Shown here: in pieces, positions 1 to 4,427 of the stretch | Layout of the letters: each line of letters opens with the position of its first letter | How positions within the stretch are numbered: position 1 is the stretch's first letter | Source: DATKMS01 sp041497995 | GTDB taxonomy: Bacteria; Desulfobacterota; Binatia; HRBIN30 | Assembly (NCBI GenBank): GCA_041497995.1 | Contig: JBGQHM010000384.1 | Coordinates: 1-6,552 of the forward strand | Length of the DNA: 6,552 nucleotides | Direction of reading: 5' to 3' | Program-made: the position numbers and the translations under genes | The notes under the pieces: model-generated | The model's input: only the letters and a program-made list of their open reading frames with translations | Told to the model about the DNA's origin: nothing | Database searches by the model: none

Positions 1-1004
1 AGGGCACGGATACCACCGCACGCCGGGCCGCTGCATCCGGTTGCGCCGCGGTAGGCAAATGAGGTCGCTCCCTTGTCGATGTCCGGGTTGACGTAACAGG
101 CTGGCTTCGTAGAGCATGTGTCGGCAACGCCGTTAACCGGCGGACAATCGGCGTCGACACTGCAGGTAACCAGCACGTTCGCCGTTTTTGTGCAGTGTCG
201 CGGAACGGGGATGTTGGTCGGGTCAAAGGTAAAGTCGTTCTGCGTGCCTGCTACCGAGGCGGTGCCAGCCAGTAGTGTCAGACTGATAGTAGTCTGAGTA
301 CCCGGATCGGCGTTCACAGTGTCAAACTGGAGCGCGGGCGCAGTGCACGCCACCGGGGCCGGTGTGTTGGTCACCGTCGGGGTCGGGGTGCCCCCGTCGC
401 CGCCCAAGTTGATCGCGCCATTCACACCACTCGAGGTCACAGGCTGACCGTCGGGGTCGCTGGCAATCACACCGCTCATCGTCAGCGGGAACGACCCTGT
501 AGCGGTGGCGGCAACCTTGACGAAGCAGGTATACAGCACGGAGCCGTCAGCAATTGGGTCGACGTTGCCGGTCGAGAGCACTAGGGAGCGGAGCCCGCCA
601 CACGCCGGGCCGCTGCATCCGGTTGCGCCGCGGTAGGCAAATGAGGTCGCTCCCTTGTCGATGTCCGGGTTGACGTAGCAGGCTGGTTTCGTAGAGCAGG
701 TATCGGCAACACCGTTCACTGGCGGACAATCGGCGTCGACACTGCAGGTAACCATCACGTTCGCCGTTTTGGTGCAGTGCCGCGGAACCGGGATGTTGGT
801 CGCGTCGAAGGCAAGATCGTTCTGCGTTCCCGCAATCATCGCTCCCTCAGTCTGCAGAGTCACTGAGATGGTCACCTGTGTACCGGCGGTGGCCGACTGC
901 GTACTAGCCACCAGCTTTGCCGCCTGCGCCGAGCTGGCGAGGCACAGTGCACCCGCGGTAAGCAACGCTCCCACTACCGCGATTCGTCCCGTCCTATTGC
1001 CCAT
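1..1004 (-). CDS. Secreted protein with tandem cohesin-like domains (C-terminus beyond window)
   Basis: The minus-strand frame from ATG 1004 is open for 334 codons to the window edge with no stop, so the C-terminus is missing. Residues 1-28 form a type I signal peptide: Arg4/Arg7, a hydrophobic core, and cleavage after A-Q-A. Residues ~30-199 form a beta-rich domain beginning A-G-T-Q-V-T-I-S-V-T-L, then A-G-T-Q-N-D-L-A-F-D, the pattern of cohesin first strands (x-P-G-x-x-V-x-V-x-V ... F-D/Y-D-P). A Thr/Pro linker (TPTPTVTNTPAP, ~206-217) leads to a second copy offset by 194 residues. Each copy carries a Cys-rich insert (CSVDADCP, CSGPACGG), probably disulfide-bonded outside the cytoplasm. ATG 1010 is in frame but lies 1 nt from GGAGG, whereas ATG 1004 has a 7-nt spacing, so 1004 is preferred. 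It is the third gene of a co-directional cluster, 131 bp after the preceding stop. Cohesin assignment is by pattern; another Ig-like adhesion fold is possible. Seen: ORF, repeats, signal peptide. Inferred: scaffoldin-like role. Confidence 0.85.
   Translation of the reverse strand, partial: MGNRTGRIAVVGALLTAGALCLASSAQAAKLVASTQSATAGTQVTISVTLQTEGAMIAGTQNDLAFDATNIPVPRHCTKTANVMVTCSVDADCPPVNGVADTCSTKPACYVNPDIDKGATSFAYRGATGCSGPACGGLRSLVLSTGNVDPIADGSVLYTCFVKVAATATGSFPLTMSGVIASDPDGQPVTSSGVNGAINLGGDGGTPTPTVTNTPAPVACTAPALQFDTVNADPGTQTTISLTLLAGTASVAGTQNDFTFDPTNIPVPRHCTKTANVLVTCSVDADCPPVNGVADTCSTKPACYVNPDIDKGATSFAYRGATGCSGPACGGIRA
19..240 (-). repeat. Copy B of an internal gene repeat (encodes the Cys-rich part of domain 2)
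   Basis: This stretch matches 601-822 at a constant offset of 582 nt (194 codons) with 16 mismatches in 222 positions by hand count. The first 77 bases (19-95) are identical. It encodes the segment from N-D-F-T-F-D through C-S-G-P-A-C-G-G of the second cohesin-like domain. Similarity falls away sharply above position ~240. Confidence 0.9.
601..822 (-). repeat. Copy A of an internal gene repeat (encodes the Cys-rich part of domain 1)
   Basis: This is the partner of 19-240. Most substitutions are silent: between the segments T-N-I-P-V-P-R and A-C-G-G the two protein copies differ at a single residue (Met versus Leu). The N-terminal strands of the two domains, encoded outside the repeat, are much more diverged. 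Confidence 0.9.
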
Positions 1005-1135
1005 GATCATCCCTCCCTCGAAAGGTTTTCGGTTCACTGTTTCGATTTGCTATGTAGCGTGCGACTTGCTGCTCGCTCCCCTTAGCTCAAAACGCCCCTC
1101 CGGGTAAAGCCCCCCACCAAAACTTCTTGCGCGCC
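1005..1135. other. Intergenic gap between the two downstream secreted-protein genes
   Basis: This 131-bp gap separates the stop of the beta-rich dockerin protein from the start of the cohesin-like gene. Apart from the ribosome binding site, no convincing intrinsic terminator (stem plus T-run) or well-spaced sigma70 promoter is visible on the minus strand. Readthrough is therefore possible, but a separate promoter cannot be excluded. Confidence 0.5.
1011..1019 (-). promoter_or_regulatory. Shine-Dalgarno of the tandem cohesin-like gene
   Basis: On the minus strand GAGGGAGGG directly precedes ATGATCATG. The GGAGG core at 1016-1012 is 7 nt from the ATG at 1004 but only 1 nt from the ATG at 1010, so it decides for the inner start. 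Confidence 0.7.
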
Positions 1136-2119
1136 CTACCGGGCCGCCGGTGTCGGGCACCCGTTGAGCGCGTTGTTCACACCGCTGATGATCTCAGTGA
1201 TTTCGATTTTGCCGCTGCCGTTCGCATCGCCCACGGGGCACGTCGACAGCTGCGCGCAACCGGGTTGGTCATCGCACAGCGCGATGTTCACCATGGTGAT
1301 CAGGTCGGTCACCGTGACTTCACCACTGTTGTCGCAGTCGCCGACGCACGACGGCGGACCCATCACCGTCACTTGCGCGTTGATAATCACCACCTGGCTC
1401 ACGCCGTCCGTCGCGCTACACGGCGGCTGGCCGGTCACCGGCACGCACGTCTGATCGACCGCGAGCTTGTCACCGACCGAGAGAAATGCGGTGAACTGCG
1501 GACGCGACGTATCCTCGACTTGGTTGATGATGCGCAGCGGAATGGGTCCGTTGGCGCCGGGCGCCACCTTGAGATCGAGGGTCACCAACGTCTGCGGCCC
1601 GGCCGGAAATGTCGGGATGTCGATGCCGCCGGGCCCTGGCGTCGGCAGCGGGTTCGGGCCATAGATCACCAGGTTGATGAAGTTGTCGCGCGTTTGCCCG
1701 GCATCGGGACACAGGCAGTGCATGCGCCCGTTGCTGCAGTTGGCGTTCTCGACCACGACGTTGAAGTTCGAAATCGCTGCGTTGGGTAGCACGTCGACGG
1801 AAGGAAAGCCGTTGCCGTCGAGCGTGCACGTCGCCAGCGTGATCGGCGTGCTGGATCCGCCGCCCATGCTCAGCGTCAGTGCCAGCGCCGCGATTTCATC
1901 GATCCCACCGGCTTGCGCGTTGTCCGGCCCCTGCTTGAACACGAGGTGCACCTCGAAGGTGTCACCCACCTTGAGCGGATTCGCTGCTGATCCGGCATCG
2001 ACCGTCACCTGAGCGCAGTTGTTCCCGTCGGGGCAGGCCTGGATCGCCATCGCGGCTCGCTCAACGCCAGCAAGGGCGATGACCGCTGCTGCGATACTGA
2101 GAATAGTTCTTCCCTTCAT
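1136..2119 (-). CDS. Secreted beta-rich protein with C-terminal dockerin-like domain
   Basis: A 327-residue exported protein. Residues 1-25 are a signal peptide (MKGR, hydrophobic core, A-M-A cleavage). Residues ~36-253 are beta-strand rich (V-G-D-T-F-E-V-H-L-V-F; L-V-T-L-D-L-K-V), with paired cysteines and a Pro-rich turn at 155-165, reminiscent of cohesin-like or carbohydrate-binding beta-sandwiches but not assignable by eye. Residues 258-321 form a dockerin type I-like domain with two calcium loops: D261-D263-S265-E267-D272 and D298-N300-S302-E309. Each is followed by a helix (LITMVNIAL; IISGVNNAL). Six cysteines (258, 262, 282, 288, 294, 321) match those of the upstream neighbour's dockerin. 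The frame extends to ATG 2194, but that start would put 25 non-signal residues ahead of the signal peptide and overlap the previous gene. ATG 2119 has GGAGG at 8 nt. The gene lies 62 bp after the propeller gene, probably in one operon. No catalytic motif is seen; a structural or binding role is likely. Confidence 0.88.
   Translation of the reverse strand: MKGRTILSIAAAVIALAGVERAAMAIQACPDGNNCAQVTVDAGSAANPLKVGDTFEVHLVFKQGPDNAQAGGIDEIAALALTLSMGGGSSTPITLATCTLDGNGFPSVDVLPNAAISNFNVVVENANCSNGRMHCLCPDAGQTRDNFINLVIYGPNPLPTPGPGGIDIPTFPAGPQTLVTLDLKVAPGANGPIPLRIINQVEDTSRPQFTAFLSVGDKLAVDQTCVPVTGQPPCSATDGVSQVVIINAQVTVMGPPSCVGDCDNSGEVTVTDLITMVNIALCDDQPGCAQLSTCPVGDANGSGKIEITEIISGVNNALNGCPTPAAR
1157..1348 (-). 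other. Dockerin-like domain coding segment (second gene)
   Basis: Encodes residues 258-321 of the 327-residue protein. It contains two EF-hand-like loops (GDCDNSGEVTVTDL and GDANGSGKIEITEI), separated by a Cys-containing linker C-D-D-Q-P-G-C-A-Q-L-S-T-C. DNA and protein closely resemble 2191-2382. Dockerin is the known family for a paired D-x-N/D-x-D/S-G loop plus helix module of about 60-70 residues. Confidence 0.8.
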
Positions 2120-2127
2120 TCTCCGGA

Positions 2128-2134
2128 CCTCCCC
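2128..2134 (-). promoter_or_regulatory. Shine-Dalgarno of the beta-rich dockerin gene
   Basis: The minus-strand sequence GGGGAGG ends 8 nt before the ATG at 2119, and this decides the start. No comparable site precedes the longer-frame ATG at 2194. Confidence 0.7.
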
Positions 2135-2158
2135 GCCACCCACGTGGTGGCAGCCACC
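2135..2158 (-). other. Intergenic hairpin with alternative pairing partners
   Basis: Three six-base arms alternate: GCCACC (2135-2140), GGTGGC (2146-2151) and GCCACC (2153-2158). The middle arm can pair with either flank: a loop of CACGT on one side, or a single base (sterically poor) on the other. In the minus-strand mRNA the favoured stem ends directly against the GGGGAGG ribosome site. It could set mRNA stability or translation of the downstream gene. There is no T-run, so it is not a classical terminator. Confidence 0.45.
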
Positions 2159-2181
2159 GTAAAATCTCACACTTCGATTCT

Positions 2182-3537
2182 TCATTGGGTGCATCCATTC
2201 AGCGCTTTATTCACCGCGGCGATGATTTCGTTGATGGCGATCGTGCCGTCACCGTCCGCGTCGCCCGCCGTGCAGGTCGACACCTGCGCGCAGCCGGGTT
2301 GATTGTCACACAACGCGATGTTCACCATGGTGATGAGCTCGTTCACCGTCACATCTGTGTCGCCGTTGCAGTCACCGGTGCAGGTCGTGCCCCCGGTGGA
2401 GTTGATCAGTACCGACACCGTTCCGTCTTCCGTATTGGCCGTGGCAATGTCCGGCTTGTCGTCCTTGTTGAGGTCGGCGGCGACAATTCCGTACGGACTT
2501 ACACCGACGGCGAAATCCACCAACGGCATGAACGTCCCGTCACCGTTCCCGATGAGCACGGAGACCTTATCGTCAAAATCGCTGGAAGTTGCAATATCCA
2601 TCCGGCCGTCGCCGTCGAAATCTGCCGCCACCACCCACTCGGGAGAGCTGGCGACCGTGGTGCTGCCACCCGCACTGAAACTCAGATCGCCGTTGCCCTT
2701 CAACACCGAGATAGTGTCGCCCTCGTTGTTTGCCACAACGATGTCCAGTTTCGTGTCGCCGTCGAAGTCAGCTACGGCCACCGCGACTGGCACACACGTC
2801 GGCGTGCCGCAGGTCGCGGGTAGTGCGATCTCCGGCTGCGCCTCGAACATGCCGCCGGCCACACCCTTCAGTACGCTGACCGTTCCGTTGCCGTCGGTGC
2901 CGCCGCTGCTGTTGGTCACCACAAGGTCGGCCTGCCCATCTTTGTTCAAATCGGCCAGTGCCAGCCCGACTGGCTCGGCACCAACTGTGACTGACTGGGC
3001 AATGAAGAACGTGCCGTCACCGTTGCCGAACAGGATGCTCACGGTCCCGTCAAAGTTGTTCGCCGTCGCAACGTCAGGGAAGTTGTCGCCATTAAATTCG
3101 CCGACGACAATCGCCTGCGGCGAGCCGCCGGTGTCCGTCGACACCGCTGGCGCGAACGCGCGGTTGCCCTGGTTCAGCAGGACGCTCACGGTGTTGCCGA
3201 TCTCGTCCGACGTCACAACATCGGGCTTACCGTCGTGGTTGAAGTCTCCGACCGCGACCGCAAACGGTGCGACCCCGACGTCGATAGGCGCCCCCGAATC
3301 GAGAAAGCTACCGGCGCCGTCACCCCACAGCAGCGACACATTGTCCGCATCATCGTTCGCCACCGCGAGATCAACCTTGCCGTCGCCGTCGATATCATCA
3401 GCCGCCACCGACATCGCGCTCGAATCCGCGACGAAGTCTCCCACCTGGCGCGTGAAGGAAACGGGCGCTGCGGCCTGCGCGGCTGACAGAGTCAGAATGA
3501 CGATGACCGTGCCGGCCAGGAACGTTTCCCTTCGCAT
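2182..3537 (-). CDS. Secreted seven-repeat FG-GAP/VCBS beta-propeller with C-terminal dockerin-like domain
   Basis: A 451-residue exported protein. Residues 1-22 are a signal peptide (MRRE, hydrophobic core, A-Q-A cleavage). Residues ~40-380 contain seven repeats, each with a calcium-binding D-x-D/N-x-D-G-x-x-D loop at 48-56, 98-106, 147-155 (Glu first), 196-204, 257-265, 306-314 and 355-363. Each loop is followed by an A-N/S...V-S-V-L strand and G-N-G-D-G-T-F-like turn. Spacing is ~49-50 residues, except blade 4, which is longer and is followed by a short Cys pair (243, 248). Seven blades fit a complete integrin-alpha-like propeller, a fold used for protein or carbohydrate binding. Residues 386-449 are a dockerin-like domain with loops at 389-400 and 426-437 and six cysteines. 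The frame runs up to 3654, but ATG 3537 starts the signal peptide and has GGAGG 5 nt upstream. It is first in the minus-strand cluster. No hydrolase motif is seen. Confidence 0.92.
   Translation of the reverse strand: MRRETFLAGTVIVILTLSAAQAAAPVSFTRQVGDFVADSSAMSVAADDIDGDGKVDLAVANDDADNVSLLWGDGAGSFLDSGAPIDVGVAPFAVAVGDFNHDGKPDVVTSDEIGNTVSVLLNQGNRAFAPAVSTDTGGSPQAIVVGEFNGDNFPDVATANNFDGTVSILFGNGDGTFFIAQSVTVGAEPVGLALADLNKDGQADLVVTNSSGGTDGNGTVSVLKGVAGGMFEAQPEIALPATCGTPTCVPVAVAVADFDGDTKLDIVVANNEGDTISVLKGNGDLSFSAGGSTTVASSPEWVVAADFDGDGRMDIATSSDFDDKVSVLIGNGDGTFMPLVDFAVGVSPYGIVAADLNKDDKPDIATANTEDGTVSVLINSTGGTTCTGDCNGDTDVTVNELITMVNIALCDNQPGCAQVSTCTAGDADGDGTIAINEIIAAVNKALNGCTQ
2191..2382 (-). other. Dockerin-like domain coding segment (propeller gene)
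   Basis: Encodes residues 386-449: loops GDCNGDTDVTVNEL and GDADGDGTIAINEI with helices LITMVNIAL and IIAAVNKAL. The linker C-D-N-Q-P-G-C-A-Q-V-S-T-C aligns without gaps to the dockerin of the next gene, and all six cysteines are conserved. Confidence 0.85.
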
Positions 3538-3542
3538 TCGGT

Positions 3543-3547
3543 CCTCC
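3543..3547 (-). promoter_or_regulatory. Shine-Dalgarno of the propeller-dockerin gene
   Basis: Minus-strand GGAGG lies 5 nt before the ATG at 3537. It supports that start over the longer open frame reaching 3654, which lacks a signal peptide at its N-terminus. Confidence 0.75.
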
Positions 3548-3673
3548 AAGAAGTAGCAGCGGCGCTGGTTTGTGGGCCTTGTGCGCAGCCCGGTGGGTCG
3601 TGGACCACTTCGGTGTAACCTGCAGAATTCAATCACTTCCCCGGCAAAACGCACTCGCTGTTATGAAAGTGAA

Positions 3674-3705
3674 GGTATATTGTTCGGGGGGCCAACTAAT
3701 GTCAA
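3674..3705 (-). promoter_or_regulatory. Candidate sigma70-type promoter for the secreted-protein cluster
   Basis: On the minus strand a perfect TTGACA (3705-3700) is followed after 18 nt by AATATA (3681-3676), or after 20 nt by TATACC (3679-3674). The -10 match is weak (three or four of six). It would give a leader of roughly 130 nt before the propeller gene. The locally AT-rich patch in an otherwise GC-rich region supports a promoter, but the spacing is not ideal. Confidence 0.35.
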
Positions 3706-3715
3706 GGGAATTCCC
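3706..3715. promoter_or_regulatory. Perfect palindrome GGGAATTCCC beside the -35 box
   Basis: A ten-base perfect inverted repeat abuts the upstream side of the minus-strand TTGACA in the divergent intergenic region. It could be an operator half-site pair for a dimeric regulator. A single short palindrome can also arise by chance, and no second copy was noticed nearby. Confidence 0.25.
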
Positions 3716-3818
3716 CCGCTCAACGCTCAGCGGTCCACTTGGATTCCTCAAATGTCGATCTAGACGCACCAACATCGCCCGCACCGCCCCCCTTGCCCGG
3801 CACTGCTGTCCCTTGTAA

Positions 3819-3834
3819 TGAGCGGAGGCGCTCA
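3819..3834 (+). promoter_or_regulatory. Shine-Dalgarno displayed in a hairpin loop
   Basis: TGAGCG (3819-3824) and CGCTCA (3829-3834) form a perfect six-base-pair stem closing a GAGG loop (3825-3828). The last paired base is the A of the start codon. The ribosome site sits 5 nt from ATG 3834, so the fold could either expose the SD or sequester the start codon. Confidence 0.5.
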
Positions 3835-4100
3835 TGGAATCGACGCAGAAAGCACCGGCAAAGCCGGCGACCAAGGCGGCGGACATCCATGTGTTGCACT
3901 GCTTGAGCTCGCAGTGCGGCGCGCTCCTGGCGTACGAAGTCGACAGCAACAACGTGCTCTACGTCGATCTGGCGTGGACCGCACAGCGCGACGGCGACAC
4001 GCGCTATTTCCCCTGCCCGAAGTGCGGCGGAAAGAATGTCGTGGAAGAGATCAGTACGGACAAGGGACCTCGGCACAAGGTGACGCGCTTCGTGGCGTGA
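3834..4100 (+). CDS. Small zinc-ribbon protein
   Basis: An 88-residue soluble protein with no signal peptide. After a Lys/Ala/Pro-rich N-terminus (1-16), residues 18-72 form a zinc-ribbon-like unit: Cys23-x4-Cys28 on the first knuckle and Cys61-x2-Cys64 (P-C-P-K-C-G-G) on the second. They are separated by a strand region, L-L-A-Y-E-V ... V-L-Y-V-D-L. The four cysteines probably bind one Zn2+. The x4 rather than x2 spacing of the first pair is unusual, and His22 is a possible alternative ligand. The tail is basic. GGAGG sits 5 nt before ATG. Its stop overlaps a GTG start of the next gene by 4 nt, indicating translational coupling. Zinc ribbons of this size act in nucleic-acid or protein binding; the specific role is unknown. 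Confidence 0.8.
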   Translation: MESTQKAPAKPATKAADIHVLHCLSSQCGALLAYEVDSNNVLYVDLAWTAQRDGDTRYFPCPKCGGKNVVEEISTDKGPRHKVTRFVA

Positions 4101-4360
4101 TCCCTGACTGGTGGCTCGTGACTCAGCCGGACGAAGAACAGAGCCTGGAGCTGATCCCGCGCGCGGTCCGGGACAAGCTCGATCGAGTCCAGATCAAGTT
4201 GCACCTGAAGGAATGGCAAGCGCTCACGCTGGCCGAGCGCCAGCGCCTCTGCGACCTACCGTGCAGCGGCATGGAGGACGTGCGACGCTATGCCGCAGAG
4301 GTAAACGGGCTGGTGCAACGGGTCACCGGGAAGCCAGCCGAGCAAGTTGACCGTTCGTAG
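4097..4360 (+). CDS. Short protein resembling the nitrate-reductase-associated family
   Basis: An 87-residue soluble protein starting at GTG 4097, which overlaps the upstream stop as GTGA. GTG 4118 is an in-frame alternative, and neither has a strong SD, so coupling to the upstream gene is likely. Residues 20-56 carry the pattern I-P-x-x-V-R-x-K-L-D ... I-K-L-x-L-x-x-W ... L-x-x-x-E-R-x-x-L-x-x-L-P-C, which I recall from the small 'nitrate reductase associated protein' family (PF09655/TIGR02664, function unknown). The family is often longer, so this may be a short version. Residues 58-80 are predicted helical. The frame is open further upstream to 3818, but that part is only the shadow of the zinc-ribbon gene. 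No nitrate reductase gene is visible here. Existence as a gene is likely; the family call is tentative. Confidence 0.6.
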   Translation: MIPDWWLVTQPDEEQSLELIPRAVRDKLDRVQIKLHLKEWQALTLAERQRLCDLPCSGMEDVRRYAAEVNGLVQRVTGKPAEQVDRS

Positions 4361-4427
4361 CGTGCGCCCAGGACTCGCGTCGAACCGAGTCACACAAACC
4401 ACGAGTCATGTAAGGACACCCAACGAC

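Larger units (their letters stand above)
3538..3833. other. Divergent intergenic region
   Basis: These 296 bp separate the leftward secreted-protein cluster from the rightward zinc-ribbon gene. They hold the leftward ribosome site, the candidate leftward promoter with its palindrome, and the SD hairpin of the rightward gene. No convincing rightward promoter could be chosen: TATATT at 3676-3681 lacks a recognisable -35. No small coding gene or RNA gene is evident. Confidence 0.5.

Noticed and set aside
1..822. The direct repeat as a mobile element or CRISPR-like array
   Set aside because: There are only two visible copies, spaced by 582 nt in perfect reading frame within one gene, with no terminal inverted repeats or transposase. 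It is an intragenic domain repeat.
1..1004. Lipoprotein signal (Cys21) in the cohesin-like protein
   Set aside because: The residues before Cys21 are G-A-L, and Leu at -1 does not fit a lipobox. A-Q-A cleavage by signal peptidase I fits better.
1127..1789. Plus-strand 220-codon frame over the beta-rich dockerin gene
   Set aside because: It is rich in Arg, His and Val with no motif, and it lies opposite a gene with signal peptide and dockerin. It is a shadow.
2120..2194. Upstream start (ATG 2194) for the beta-rich dockerin gene
   Set aside because: It would bury the signal peptide 25 residues inside the protein and overlap the preceding stop. A good ribosome site points to 2119.
2303..3556. 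Long plus-strand open frame (417 codons) opposite the propeller gene
   Set aside because: It is the antisense shadow of a gene with seven clear calcium-loop repeats. Its translation is Ser/Thr/Pro-rich low complexity with no domain pattern and no ribosome site.
3538..3654. Upstream start (ATG 3654) for the propeller gene
   Set aside because: The added 39 residues are Arg/Pro-rich and precede an obvious signal peptide; GGAGG lies just before ATG 3537.
3818..4360. Single 180-residue plus-strand protein instead of a short one starting at 4097
   Set aside because: The first ~93 codons overlap the zinc-ribbon gene in another frame and translate to Arg/Gly-rich shadow sequence. Only the part after 4097 looks like protein.
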